Assembly: GCA_900467685.1 (NCBI GenBank)
Contig: UBQX01000018.1
Span: forward strand, 1 to 64,000
Direction: 5' to 3'
From: Hyphomicrobiales bacterium
Lineage (GTDB): Bacteria > Pseudomonadota > Alphaproteobacteria > Rhizobiales > Rhizobiaceae
Length of the DNA: 64,000 bases
The notes under the pieces are model-generated. The model had not been told where the DNA came from, did not search any database, and worked only from the letters and a program-made list of their open reading frames with translations. Position 1 is the stretch's first letter. Each line of letters begins with the position of its first letter. This document shows, piece after piece, positions 8,644 to 18,347 of the stretch. A program made the position numbers and the translations under genes.

Positions 8644-10424
8644 CCCGTCTCGCAGAGGAACTTGCCGAGCTGAACGCGCCTACCCTGCGTCGCGACGCAG
8701 TGGCCGCCGCCCGAGGCGACCGGCCGTTCGATATCCTGATTTCCGGCGGCACGCTTGTGGATGTCGTCACCGGCGAACGCCGCCCCGCCGATATCGGCCT
8801 TATCGGTCCGCTGATCGCCTCGGTCCACGCGCCCGGCGCCCGTAGCGACGCGAAGACCGTGATCGACGCGCATGGCGGTTTCATCACGCCCGGCTTGATC
8901 GACACGCATATGCATGTCGAAAGCTCGATGGTCACGCCGGCGGAATATGCGCGCGCCGTGCTGCCGCGCGGTGTGACGACCGTCTGCTGGGACCCGCATG
9001 AATTCGGCAATGTCGTCGGGCTCGACGGCGTACGCTGGGCGGTCGAGGCGGCGGAGAAACTGCCGCTGCGCTTCATGGTGCTTGCCCCCTCCTGCGTTCC
9101 ATCCGCCCCCGGCATCGAAGTGGCAGGCGCGGATTTCGATGCGTGGAAGATCGCTGAAATGTTGAGCTGGCCGGGCATTGCCGGGCTGGCGGAAGTCATG
9201 AACATGCGCGGCGTCATTGATGGCGATCCGCGCATGGCGGGTATCGTGAATGCGGGCCTGCAATCGGGCAAGCTGGTCTGCGGTCATGCCCGTGGCCTGA
9301 AGGACGCCGACCTCGCCGCCTTCATGGCCGCCGGTGTCGCCTCCGACCACGAACTGACCTCGGCAGACGATCTCATGTCCAAGCTCCGCGCGGGGCTGAC
9401 CATCGAGCTGCGCGGCTCGCACGATCATCTCCTGCCGGAATTCGTGACGGCGCTCAACGCGCTGCCGCATCTGCCGCAAACGCTGACGCTCTGCACCGAC
9501 GACGTGTTTCCCGACGACCTTTTGCAGGCCGGCGGTCTCGATGACGTCCTGCGCCGCCTGATCCGCTACGGTCTCAGCCCCGACTGGGCTCTGCGTGCCG
9601 CAACGCTCAACGCCGCGATGCGCCTCAAGCGCGACGACCTGGGCCTGATCGCAGCCGGCCGGCGCGCGGATATAGCCATTTTCGACGATCTTGAAAGCCT
9701 GCGGGCGCGGCATGTCATTGCCAGCGGAGCGCTCGTGGCGAGCGCCGGCAAAGTTTCGGCGGAACTCAACGAGACGGTGCCCGGCGCACTTGCCGCGACG
9801 ATGAAGCTGCCGCGGCTCAACGCTGACGATTTCCGCATCAGCGCTGAAGGTCACCGCGCGCGGATTGCGACGATCGACCAGCCACGCTTCACCCGCTGGG
9901 GCGAGATGGAGGCGGAGATCCGTGACGGTCACGTCATACTGCCGGAGGGTGCCACGCTGATCGCCGTGGCGCACCGGCATGGCAAGGCGGACAGCCGGCC
10001 GAAGGTCGGGGTTCTCACCGGCTGGGGCCATTGGCGCGGCGCGCTTGCGACCACCGTTTCGCATGACAGCCACAATCTCACCGTCTTTGGCGGCAACCCG
10101 GAAGACATGGCCGTGGCGGCCAACGCGCTGATCGAGGCCGGAGGCGGCATGGCGGTTGCATCGGGCGGGAAGGTTGACGCGCTCTTGCCGCTGTCGCTCG
10201 CCGGTCTTGTCTCGGAGCTGCCACTTGATGCGGTCGCGGCTGGCTTCGCTCAGGTTCGCGAGGCAGCTGGCCGGATCGTCGAATGGAACCCGCCCTATCT
10301 CGTCTTCAAGGCGGTCGTCGGCGCAACGCTCGCCTGCAATGCCGGTCCGCATCAAACCGATGTGGGCATCTGCGATGCCGCTACGGGCAAGGTGCTGACG
10401 AACCCCGTTCTAGCGGCGGAATAG
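8640..10424 (+). CDS. ade: adenine deaminase
   Basis: A 594-aa amidohydrolase-superfamily protein of the length of characterised adenine deaminases. The metal site starts with THMHVESS (H90, H92, E94), then CGHARGL, SDHELT and CTDD, all as in known Ade enzymes. It converts adenine to hypoxanthine and ammonia. The ATG overlaps the stop of the nucleoside hydrolase gene (ATGA). The phosphoribosyltransferase at 320-1021 could then recover the hypoxanthine. This is the more canonical of two tandem paralogues. Confidence 0.88.
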   Translation: MTRLAEELAELNAPTLRRDAVAAARGDRPFDILISGGTLVDVVTGERRPADIGLIGPLIASVHAPGARSDAKTVIDAHGGFITPGLIDTHMHVESSMVTPAEYARAVLPRGVTTVCWDPHEFGNVVGLDGVRWAVEAAEKLPLRFMVLAPSCVPSAPGIEVAGADFDAWKIAEMLSWPGIAGLAEVMNMRGVIDGDPRMAGIVNAGLQSGKLVCGHARGLKDADLAAFMAAGVASDHELTSADDLMSKLRAGLTIELRGSHDHLLPEFVTALNALPHLPQTLTLCTDDVFPDDLLQAGGLDDVLRRLIRYGLSPDWALRAATLNAAMRLKRDDLGLIAAGRRADIAIFDDLESLRARHVIASGALVASAGKVSAELNETVPGALAATMKLPRLNADDFRISAEGHRARIATIDQPRFTRWGEMEAEIRDGHVILPEGATLIAVAHRHGKADSRPKVGVLTGWGHWRGALATTVSHDSHNLTVFGGNPEDMAVAANALIEAGGGMAVASGGKVDALLPLSLAGLVSELPLDAVAAGFAQVREAAGRIVEWNPPYLVFKAVVGATLACNAGPHQTDVGICDAATGKVLTNPVLAAE

Positions 10425-10503
10425 TTCAACACATGCCGGAGGCTCTGCCTGGTCGCTTGCGACCGGCGCTGGCCCGGCAGCAAAACCAAATGAGGAGCAG
10501 CAC

Positions 10504-12381
10504 GTGTCCGATCAAACATCACACCTGCCTGACGACCTTTTCATCAATGGTCCCGATGAGGTTGCCATCCGTCAGGACCTGACGCTGGTCGCACTCGGCA
10601 AGCGCCCGGCGGACAAGTTGCTGCGGGTCGGCCGGCTGCTCGACGTCCACATGCGGCAATGGCTCGAGGATCAGGAAATCGTCATTCGTGGCCGCCGCAT
10701 TGCCTATGTCGGCCCCGCGGGATCTTACACCGGAGAGGTCAAGGAACGCTTTCATGAACCGAACCTCGCGGCCGTTCCCGGCTTTGGCGAGGTGCACAAG
10801 CATATCGAAAGCTCGCATGTCACGCCGGAATGGGAGGCAGCACTTGTTCTGCCGCGTGGCAATACCTGGACCTGCGAGGCGAGCCACGAATTCTCCAACG
10901 TCAACGGACCCAGAAACCTCGAGTTCTGGCTGGAAGCGCGCCGTCATGGCTCGCCGCAGAAGATTTTCCCCCTGCCGGGCTCCGCGGTTCCGCCGACTGC
11001 CTACGAATGGGGCGGCGGCCATTTCGGCCATGCGGAGCAGGACGAATTTCTCAAGCGCTCGCTGATGGTTGCAGGCCTAGACGAGGTGATGGATTGGCCG
11101 TCGGTCTGGAACCCGGAGAACCCCTCCCACAAGCGGCTCTGGGGCATGATCCAGGCGACGTTCGAAAATCGCGGCGTGGTCGAGGGCCATGGCGCGGGAC
11201 TGAGGGCGCGGCCCGACATCAACGCCTTCGCCGCTGCCGGCCTTGCGTCCGATCATGAAGCATGGACGCCGGAAGAGGCGATCGACAAGCTGCGCGCCGG
11301 AATTTTCATCGAAATTCGCCCGCATTCGATGCCGGATATCATCAAGGGACTGCTCGCTGCCGGACTTCAGGACTGGTCGCAGATCGCCTTCACCACCGAC
11401 GACCGCTCCTGCTCGGACACGCTGAAGCTGGGGGCGACCGATTACAATGTCCGGCTGGCCATCGAGAGCGGCCTGTCCCCTGAAATCGCCGTCCAGTGCG
11501 TGACCATCAACCCCGCCCGCCACATGCGCCTGACGCCCTGGGTCGGCTCGATCACGCCCGGCCGTTTTGCCGATGTGGTTCTGCTCGAGAATGTTGAAAA
11601 GATCGGCATCGCCAAGGTCTGGGCCGATGGCCGACAGGTCTCCGAGGGCAAGACCTATCTGGCCGAGGTGCCGGCGATTGCCTGGCCCGAATGGGCCACA
11701 CGGACGGTCAACATAGCGCGGCGGATGACAAAGGACGATTTCGCCATTGCCGCTCCTGCGGGCCGTTCGACGGTCAATGCGGCACTGCTGCGGCCGTTTC
11801 ACTGGAGCGACGATTTCATCACTGCGGAGCTTGCCGTCGAGGATGGCGAGGTTCAGCGTGACACCGCCCGCAACATCACCAAATTCGCTGTCGTCGATCG
11901 ATTTTCCGGCGAAGGCCGCACGGCCCGCATGTTCTGGCTCGGCACCGGCCCTTCCACGCCGGATTGCGCACTCGCCTGCTCCATGGGCCACGACAAGCAC
12001 AATATCTGGGTCGTCGGCTCATCGGATGAGGCGATGGCCAAGGCCGTCAATGCGCTGATCGACATCCAGGGCGGCTGGGCCCTTGTGGATCGCGGCACGG
12101 TGACGGCCACCGTCCGCTACGAAGTCGGCGGACTGATGACCTGCCGTCCTCCGGAAGAGCTGCATGAGGAGATGCAAGCGCTCTACCGCGCGGGTGAGAA
12201 GATCGACTGGATGTATGAGCCCACTTTCTCCCCCCGGTGGTGGCCGGGCTTTCCGGAGCGGCTGGCCTTCGCAACACTCACCTGCGCGCCGTGGCGCTGG
12301 GTGCTGGTGGCGCCCGGCCCGCTTGCGCCAGAGGGATTCGTCAATGTCCAGACGGGGCAAACGCATCCTATCGTATGGTAG
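10504..12381 (+). CDS. second adenine-deaminase-family amidohydrolase, divergent
   Basis: A 625-aa paralogue of the preceding gene. The metal ligands are kept but their surroundings differ: EVHKHIESSHVT (H98, H100, E102) instead of THMHVESSMVT, GHGAGL instead of CGHARGL, and TTDDRSCSD in place of the CTDD loop. It also carries insertions, including the segment around PTAYEWGGGHFGH, where the usual reader of the base would sit. It is therefore likely an active deaminase with an altered substrate, perhaps a substituted adenine (inference). The GTG start at 10504 follows GAGGAGCA. The gap to the first paralogue is 79 bp, so it is probably in the same operon. Confidence 0.75.
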   Translation: MSDQTSHLPDDLFINGPDEVAIRQDLTLVALGKRPADKLLRVGRLLDVHMRQWLEDQEIVIRGRRIAYVGPAGSYTGEVKERFHEPNLAAVPGFGEVHKHIESSHVTPEWEAALVLPRGNTWTCEASHEFSNVNGPRNLEFWLEARRHGSPQKIFPLPGSAVPPTAYEWGGGHFGHAEQDEFLKRSLMVAGLDEVMDWPSVWNPENPSHKRLWGMIQATFENRGVVEGHGAGLRARPDINAFAAAGLASDHEAWTPEEAIDKLRAGIFIEIRPHSMPDIIKGLLAAGLQDWSQIAFTTDDRSCSDTLKLGATDYNVRLAIESGLSPEIAVQCVTINPARHMRLTPWVGSITPGRFADVVLLENVEKIGIAKVWADGRQVSEGKTYLAEVPAIAWPEWATRTVNIARRMTKDDFAIAAPAGRSTVNAALLRPFHWSDDFITAELAVEDGEVQRDTARNITKFAVVDRFSGEGRTARMFWLGTGPSTPDCALACSMGHDKHNIWVVGSSDEAMAKAVNALIDIQGGWALVDRGTVTATVRYEVGGLMTCRPPEELHEEMQALYRAGEKIDWMYEPTFSPRWWPGFPERLAFATLTCAPWRWVLVAPGPLAPEGFVNVQTGQTHPIVW

Positions 12382-12466
12382 CGAGAGGACAAAGGTCTCC
12401 TGCCCTGCGAAACGCGCTCGCGCGGCGGCACCTCGGAGCCTGTCTGCCGAAAACTTGTCACCCGAC

Positions 12467-13405
12467 TTATCGCACCAGGGGCGGCAAACCTTCGCAGGCT
12501 CGGATCAACTCGATCATGTGGCGTAGCGCCGGGTGGTTTTGCCGGCGGCTGGGATAGTACATGTGGAAGCCTGCGCCCATGGATGACCATTCAGGCATGA
12601 CCACCTCCAGCCGCCCGTCCCTGAGTTCGGCTTCCGCGCGCCGACGCAGGACATAGGCAAGTCCCAGACCCGCGGCGGCAGCTTCTATGGTGGTCTGGGT
12701 GTCGCTGATCGTGCAATTTCCCGGTGCGTCGATACGCACCATCGCGTCGCCATTGCCGAGTTCCCACCGGAACGGTGAGTTGTTGCCCAGAAGGAGGCGC
12801 AGGCAGGAATGACTCATGAGGTCTCCGGGCTCCCTCGGCCGACCATGCGTCTCAAGATATTTCGGCGCCCCGACGACGACCCATTCCAGTGGCTCGGTGA
12901 GCGCGACCGCTATCATGTCCTCCGGAACGGTATCTCCGTATCGTATCCCCGCATCAAACCCCTCCGCCACCATGTCGATCGGGCGGTTTTCGACGACGAC
13001 TGTCAGCCGTATATCGGGAAAGCGGGCTCGAAAAGTGGCGAGCACAGGGCTCACCACAAGGCGGCTGGCATCCGCGGGAATGTTCAGCCGGAGCTCGCCG
13101 AATGCGCCGCCACGAACGTCGTCGATCTCCGACAACGCCGAACCGATCTCGTCAAACCCCGCCTCAAGGCGCTCGGCAAAGCGCAACCCCGCCGGTGTGG
13201 GAGCGACGCTTCGGCTCGTGCGGTTGAGAAGCTTCGCGCCGAGACGCTCCTCCAGCCGGCGGATCGCATGGCTGAGAGCAGATGTCGTGATCCCCAGTTC
13301 AATCGCCGCCGCCTTGAAGCTGCGCCGCCGCACGACGATGGAGAAGGCCGCCAGATCAGGCAGTTCGGATCTCAAAAACGGCGGCACAGGGTGATTTCCG
13401 TTCAT
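12467..13405 (-). CDS. LysR-family regulator
   Basis: A 312-aa regulator. The N-terminal winged helix-turn-helix is at about residues 15-75 (FKAAAIELGITTSALSHAIR), followed by a periplasmic-binding-like effector domain to the end. The sequence groups with the CrgA/short-chain-oxidoreductase-linked LysR proteins (NRTSRSVAPTPAG). It is divergent from the SDR gene at 13496 with a 90-bp intergenic space, the usual arrangement of a LysR regulator and its target; the aldo/keto reductase further down is a likely second target. Confidence 0.9.
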   Translation of the reverse strand: MNGNHPVPPFLRSELPDLAAFSIVVRRRSFKAAAIELGITTSALSHAIRRLEERLGAKLLNRTSRSVAPTPAGLRFAERLEAGFDEIGSALSEIDDVRGGAFGELRLNIPADASRLVVSPVLATFRARFPDIRLTVVVENRPIDMVAEGFDAGIRYGDTVPEDMIAVALTEPLEWVVVGAPKYLETHGRPREPGDLMSHSCLRLLLGNNSPFRWELGNGDAMVRIDAPGNCTISDTQTTIEAAAAGLGLAYVLRRRAEAELRDGRLEVVMPEWSSMGAGFHMYYPSRRQNHPALRHMIELIRACEGLPPLVR

Positions 13406-13495
13406 CGCATCGTTGAATCACATGCATGGATAAGCGATTGCATCCGCGCCTGCAAGGCGTAGTTTCGCGTCGAAATCGTGCAAGAGGAGGTCCCC

Positions 13496-14272
13496 ATGGG
13501 GGATATGCTGAAGATCCCGGACCTGGCCGACAGGGCCGTTCTCGTGACAGGGGCCTCGACCGGCATCGGCGCGGCGGTGGCCAAGGCTTTTGCGGCACAG
13601 CGCGCGCGGGTCGCGATCCACTACAACGAAAGTGCCGCAGCCGCCGAGGCACTTCTCCACAGCATCCGGCAAGCCGGGGGCGAAGCAGTCCTCGTGCAGG
13701 GCGACATGTCGCGGCCGGGTGAAAGTGAACGCGTCGTGGAAGCCGCTGCGGCCAAGCTTGGCGGGCTCGACGGGCTCATCAACAATGCCGGCGGCATGCT
13801 TGGCCGACTGCCCACGGCAGAGATGGACGATGCCCACTACGCCCGCGTGATGGACCTCAACGCACGCTCGGTGCTGGCCGCAACGCGAGCGGCGGTTCCG
13901 TTCCTCAAGCAGCGCGGTGGCTTCGTCATCAACACGACGTCGATTGCAGCCCGCAACGGCGGCGGCAATGGCGCGATCCTCTACGCCGCCGCCAAGGGCT
14001 TCGTTTCAACGATCACGCGCGGCCACGCGAAAGAGTTCGTGGGCGACGGCATCCGCGTCAACGCCGTTGCACCGGGCATTGTCGCGACACCCTTTCATGA
14101 CCGCTACACCAGCCCGGAAATGCTCGATGCCCAGCGGCAGAGCGTTCCGATGGGCCGCGTCGGCACGCCGGAAGAGTGCGTGGGCGCCTATCTCTTCCTC
14201 GCCTCGCCCCTTCTGTCCGGCTACATCACCGGCCAGATCATCGAGGTGAACGGCGGGCAGCTGATGCCCTGA
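13496..14272 (+). CDS. SDR-family oxidoreductase
   Basis: A 258-aa short-chain dehydrogenase. TGASTGIG (18-25) binds the nucleotide, NNAG is at 96-99, and the catalytic Ser149, Tyr163 and Lys167 lie in TSI and YAAAK. The C-terminal IEVNGGQ is typical of 3-oxoacyl-ACP-reductase-like SDRs. The ATG at 13496 follows AAGAGGAGG, so a GTG 18 bp upstream was rejected. It is divergent from a LysR gene and upstream of an aldo/keto reductase. The substrate is unknown; a ketone or aldose reductase role is plausible. Confidence 0.88.
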   Translation: MGDMLKIPDLADRAVLVTGASTGIGAAVAKAFAAQRARVAIHYNESAAAAEALLHSIRQAGGEAVLVQGDMSRPGESERVVEAAAAKLGGLDGLINNAGGMLGRLPTAEMDDAHYARVMDLNARSVLAATRAAVPFLKQRGGFVINTTSIAARNGGGNGAILYAAAKGFVSTITRGHAKEFVGDGIRVNAVAPGIVATPFHDRYTSPEMLDAQRQSVPMGRVGTPEECVGAYLFLASPLLSGYITGQIIEVNGGQLMP

Positions 14273-14368
14273 CGCCAGCCTTGGCACCGTCACATCTTCC
14301 GATCTTTTGCCGCGCGCTGCCAACGGGCGCCGCGTCGAACGTGTCGGCCCCATTCACAGGAGCATACC

Positions 14369-15361
14369 ATGACCATCACCACACGGCGTCTCGGCCGGAC
14401 CAACTGGAACATCTCGGAAATCGGCTTCGGCGCCTGGGCGATCGGCGGCTCATGGGGAGACGTGGACGAGGCAGACGCCCGTGCCAGCGTTCATGCCGCA
14501 CTTGATGCCGGCCTTACCTTCATCGACACCGCCGACGTTTATGGCGACGGCCGCTCGGAGCGCATCATCCGCGACGTGCTGAAGGAGCGCGGGGGCGAAC
14601 GGCCCATCGTCGCCACGAAGGCCGGGCGGCACCTCAGCTCGCATGTGGCTGATGGATACAACAAGGCCAATCTGGAGGCTTTCGTCGATCGCAGCCTCTC
14701 CAACCTCGGCGTCGACGCGCTCGACCTCGTCCAGCTCCACTGCCCGCCGACCGAAGTCTACTATCGTCCCGAAGTGTTCGGCGCGATGGACGATCTGGTT
14801 GCCGCGGGCAAGATCCGCTTCTACGGCGTATCCGTCGAGAAGGTGGAGGAGGGTCTCAAAGCGATTGAATATCCCAACGTCTCGACCGTGCAGATCATCT
14901 TCAACATGTTCCGCCATCGTCCCGCCGAGCTGTTCTTCCCCAGGGCCGTGCGGCGCGATGTCGGCATCATCGTGCGCGTTCCGCTGGCAAGCGGCATGCT
15001 GACGGGCAAGATGGACAGGAACTCGACCTTTGCCGCCGACGACCATCGCAACTTCAATCGCCATGGCGAGGCGTTCGATGTCGGCGAGACCTTCTCCGGT
15101 GTTCCCTACGACGTCGCTCTGGACGCGGTCGAGGAATTGCGGGCGATCATTCCCGGCAACGCGACCATGGCACAATTTGCGCTCCGCTGGATCCTGATGG
15201 AGGAAGCAGTCTCCGTCGTCATCCCCGGCGCCAAGAACCGCGACCAGGCGACCGCCAATGCGGGGGCGAGCGCCCTTCCGCTGATTCCGAATGACGTGAT
15301 GGAGAAGGTGCGTGCGCTCTACCATGATCGCATCGCGCCGCATGTCCACCAACGCTGGTAG
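14369..15361 (+). CDS. aldo/keto reductase
   Basis: A 330-aa NADPH-dependent reductase of the AKR fold. The catalytic tetrad is visible as Asp53 and Tyr58 (IDTADVYGDG), Lys84 (ATKAG) and His124 (VQLHCPP); the C-terminal VIPGAKNRDQ is the cofactor 2'-phosphate region. AGGAG precedes the ATG by 8 bases. It sits 96 bp after the SDR and likely shares its regulation. Closest in appearance to the YajO/Tas-like group acting on aldehydes or sugars; the substrate is not determinable. Confidence 0.88.
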   Translation: MTITTRRLGRTNWNISEIGFGAWAIGGSWGDVDEADARASVHAALDAGLTFIDTADVYGDGRSERIIRDVLKERGGERPIVATKAGRHLSSHVADGYNKANLEAFVDRSLSNLGVDALDLVQLHCPPTEVYYRPEVFGAMDDLVAAGKIRFYGVSVEKVEEGLKAIEYPNVSTVQIIFNMFRHRPAELFFPRAVRRDVGIIVRVPLASGMLTGKMDRNSTFAADDHRNFNRHGEAFDVGETFSGVPYDVALDAVEELRAIIPGNATMAQFALRWILMEEAVSVVIPGAKNRDQATANAGASALPLIPNDVMEKVRALYHDRIAPHVHQRW

Positions 15362-15403
15362 GCTCTGTTCTGTCAAAGACAGCAGATCACGGGAGATGGG
15401 CGC

Positions 15404-16336
15404 TCAGCCCTTCTGTTCCCAGATTCGCTGGGCCACAGCGAAAACATGGGCGACGACCGGATCGTGCATGCGAGCCTTGAGGGCGATGAAGCTCAGGGAG
15501 GTCTCGATCTTCACCGCATTGGCGATGATCAGGCCGTTGGATTGCTGTTCGTGCAGCGCGATCGATTCCCGGCAGAGGCTCAGGCCTACCCCGGCACGGA
15601 CCATGGCGAGCATGGACATTTCCTGGTCGATCAGCGCCACGACATTCTGCCGGACGCCGAGTTCGCCGAAAATGCCGCCCAGTAAACGATTGTGAACGGA
15701 GGCCGGCGGCGTACCGATCCACGGCAGTGCCGCCAGCTCCGCCCATTTCTTGTCGCGCACATAAGGCGCAAAGGCCCCAGGCGCCACGACGCGATAGGTG
15801 AGCGGGGCGAGTTCCAGCACATGGAACAGGCTTTCCTCCGCCCCCGGCCCGAGGCTGGCCAGCGGATCGAAATCGCGGATATCGCCGAGAAAGAAGCCGA
15901 CATCCAGCTCGTTGCGCTTCAGCCCTTCCGGCACCTGCCCGCTGATGCCGTGACGCAACTCGGTGTCGATGCTGGGCGCTGTTTCTACCAGTGCCTTCAG
16001 GAAGGCACCGAGCCGGGTGAATTCGGGGTCGATAATGGTCCCTATGCGCAGCGACCCGCGAATCTGGGTTGCCAGGCTGCGCGCCGTCTGGCCAAAATCC
16101 ATCAGCGAGGCAAAGATCAGTTCGGCCTTGGCGGCCAGCAGCGCGCCGTCATGGGTCAGTTCCAGCCCCCGCGCGGTGCGGCGAAAAAGCTCAATGCCGG
16201 TCTCGCTTGCCAGTCGCTTCAATTGCAGGCTGAGCGCCGGCTGCGTCAGATGCAGTTGCTCCGCCGCGCGGGTCACATTGCCCTCCCGCGCCACCGCCAC
16301 AAAGGCCCGCAATGTCTTCAGATCAAAGTCGCTCAT
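15404..16336 (-). CDS. LysR-family regulator
   Basis: A 310-aa LysR protein: helix-turn-helix at about residues 3-62 (AVAREGNVTRAAEQLHLTQP) and a full effector-binding domain. It is convergent with the aldo/keto reductase and divergent from the GMC dehydrogenase, 173 bp away. That gap is AT-rich next to the LysR start and could hold its operator. The GMC gene and the ABC operon behind it are the probable targets (inference from divergence). Confidence 0.9.
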   Translation of the reverse strand: MSDFDLKTLRAFVAVAREGNVTRAAEQLHLTQPALSLQLKRLASETGIELFRRTARGLELTHDGALLAAKAELIFASLMDFGQTARSLATQIRGSLRIGTIIDPEFTRLGAFLKALVETAPSIDTELRHGISGQVPEGLKRNELDVGFFLGDIRDFDPLASLGPGAEESLFHVLELAPLTYRVVAPGAFAPYVRDKKWAELAALPWIGTPPASVHNRLLGGIFGELGVRQNVVALIDQEMSMLAMVRAGVGLSLCRESIALHEQQSNGLIIANAVKIETSLSFIALKARMHDPVVAHVFAVAQRIWEQKG

Positions 16337-16509
16337 ATTAATCTTGCTTATAATGCTATTCCGAATTTGTCATTGGATTTCTGGTTTGCTTCCCGTTTAG
16401 CTTTTCGGTCAGGCGGGAGGACGCCAGACATGTCGGTTCAGCTTTTTCAGGCTCTTGCGCTGCGGCGCGAGGCGGTGATCGCTTCCATCCGGCATCGGGG
16501 GGTTTGGGT

Positions 16510-18219
16510 TTGGTTGCGAAAGCGTTCGATTACATTATTATCGGAGGAGGATCGGCAGGATGCCTGCTCGCCAACCGGCTGAGCCGCGATCCCGCCAATC
16601 GGGTCCTGCTTCTCGAAGCCGGTCGCAAGGATGACTATCACTGGATCCACATCCCCGTCGGCTATCTCTACTGCATCGGCAATCCGCGCACCGACTGGCT
16701 CTACAAGACCGAAGCCGAGGCCGGGCTCAATGGCCGCAGCCTCATCTATCCGCGCGGCAAGACGCTCGGCGGCTGCTCCTCCATCAACGGCATGATCTAC
16801 ATGCGCGGACAGGCGCGCGACTACGACCAATGGGCGGCGCTAACGGGCGATGCCTCGTGGTCGTGGCAGGACGTGCTGCCCCATTTCAAGGCGCATGAAG
16901 ATCATTATCGCCTCGACGATGGCAAGGACCCGGAAACCGGCGGCAACAGCCGCTTCTCCGATCTTCACGGCCATGGCGGCGAGTGGCGGGTGGAAAAGCA
17001 GCGCCTGCGCTGGGACCTGCTGGATGCCTTTGCCGACGCCGCAGTGCAAGCCGGCGTGCCGAAGACCGATGACTTCAACACCGGCGACAATGAGGGCGTC
17101 GGCTATTTCGACGTCAACCAGCGCGCCGGCTGGCGCTGGAACACGTCGAAGGCCTTTCTCCGCCCCGCCCTGTCGCGACCCAATCTCACTGTCTGGACCG
17201 AAGCGCAGGTCGAGCGCCTGCTGTTCGAGACGGATGACGATGGCGGTTTGCGCTGCTCGGGCGCGCGGCTCAATCGCGCCGGCGAAACGGTCGAGGTGCG
17301 CGCAAATGCCGAGGTCGTCCTGTCGGCGGGCTCCATAGGCTCGCCGCAGATCATGCAACTGAGCGGGCTTGGTGAAGCGTCCTTCCTGAAAAGCCTCGGT
17401 ATAGAGCCCGTGGCGGACCTTCCGGGCGTCGGCGGCAATCTTCAGGACCACCTGCAGATCCGCACGGTCTTCAAGGTGACCGGCGCGAAGACACTGAATG
17501 CGCTGACTGCCAGCCTTTTCGGCAAGATGACGATCGGCATGGAATATGCGCTGAAGCGCAGCGGCCCGATGAGCATGTCGCCCTCGCAGCTAGGCGCGTT
17601 TACCCGCTCCGACGACAGCCAGCCCTACGCCAATCTCGAATATCACGTCCAGCCGCTGAGCCTCGATGCCTTCGGCCAGCCGCTGCATCGGGAACCCGCC
17701 TTTACGGTGAGCGTCTGCAATCTCAATCCGACCAGCCGCGGCAGCGTGCGCATCCGCTCGCAAAACCCGAAGGATGCCCCGGCCATCGCGCCCAACTATC
17801 TGACGACGCCGGAGGATCGGCGCATTGCCGCCGACAGCATCCGCCAGGCCCGCCATATCGTGTCGCAGCCGGCGCTGTCCCGTTACGCCCCGGTCGAGTG
17901 GAAGCCGGGCATTGAGTTTCAAAGCGACGAGGAGCTGGCCAAGCTCGCCGGTGACATCGCCAGCACGATCTTTCACCCCGTGGGTACGACGAAGATGGGT
18001 CGCGAGGACGATCCGCTTGCCGTGGTCGACAGCCGGCTCCGGGTCCAGGGCGTACGCGGTCTGCGGGTGGTGGATGCCGGCGTCATGCCGACCATCACCA
18101 GCGGCAACACGAATTCCCCGACATTGATGATCGCCGAGAAAGCCGCTAGCCTCATTCTGGAGGATGAGGGGCGCAGGGCCGGATGGCCGCGGGGACAGCA
18201 ATTCCGCGAAGCGGGATGA
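16510..18219 (+). CDS. GMC-family FAD-dependent alcohol/choline dehydrogenase-like
   Basis: About 569 aa. FAD-binding IIGGGSAGCLLANRLS at the N-terminus, GMC signature 1 in PRGKTLGGCSSINGMIYMRG, signature 2 near SAGSIGSPQIMQLSG, catalytic His at about 489 in HPVGTTKMG and the second active-site segment SGNTNSPT near 533. Such enzymes oxidise primary alcohols (choline, polyethylene glycol, aliphatic alcohols). No ATG fits: TTG at 16510 is preferred because GGGGGG lies 7 bases upstream; TTG at 16504 is the alternative. It precedes a complete ABC operon by 128 bp, suggesting that the imported compound is an alcohol or gives one. Confidence 0.85.
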   Translation: MVAKAFDYIIIGGGSAGCLLANRLSRDPANRVLLLEAGRKDDYHWIHIPVGYLYCIGNPRTDWLYKTEAEAGLNGRSLIYPRGKTLGGCSSINGMIYMRGQARDYDQWAALTGDASWSWQDVLPHFKAHEDHYRLDDGKDPETGGNSRFSDLHGHGGEWRVEKQRLRWDLLDAFADAAVQAGVPKTDDFNTGDNEGVGYFDVNQRAGWRWNTSKAFLRPALSRPNLTVWTEAQVERLLFETDDDGGLRCSGARLNRAGETVEVRANAEVVLSAGSIGSPQIMQLSGLGEASFLKSLGIEPVADLPGVGGNLQDHLQIRTVFKVTGAKTLNALTASLFGKMTIGMEYALKRSGPMSMSPSQLGAFTRSDDSQPYANLEYHVQPLSLDAFGQPLHREPAFTVSVCNLNPTSRGSVRIRSQNPKDAPAIAPNYLTTPEDRRIAADSIRQARHIVSQPALSRYAPVEWKPGIEFQSDEELAKLAGDIASTIFHPVGTTKMGREDDPLAVVDSRLRVQGVRGLRVVDAGVMPTITSGNTNSPTLMIAEKAASLILEDEGRRAGWPRGQQFREAG

Positions 18220-18287
18220 TGGAGGAGGCCCGGATCGGAGCCCGCAGACAGCCGGAATGGCGCTGGGGATAACGGTTCGGACTTTAG

Positions 18288-18300
18288 AGACAGACTGTCT
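18288..18300. promoter_or_regulatory. short palindrome upstream of the binding-protein gene
   Basis: AGACAGACTGTCT has perfect 6-bp arms around a central A and lies 48 bp before the ATG of the binding-protein gene. It could be an operator or a leader hairpin. There is no independent support. Confidence 0.25.
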
Positions 18301-18347
18301 GACAATCGCGCGGGCGCCTGAGCCCCGCAACTCAAGGAGGAAGAGTG

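Noticed and set aside
8421-10355. A 644-codon minus-strand open frame opposite adenine deaminase
   Set aside because: Antisense shadow of a well-supported enzyme, with no recognisable domain.
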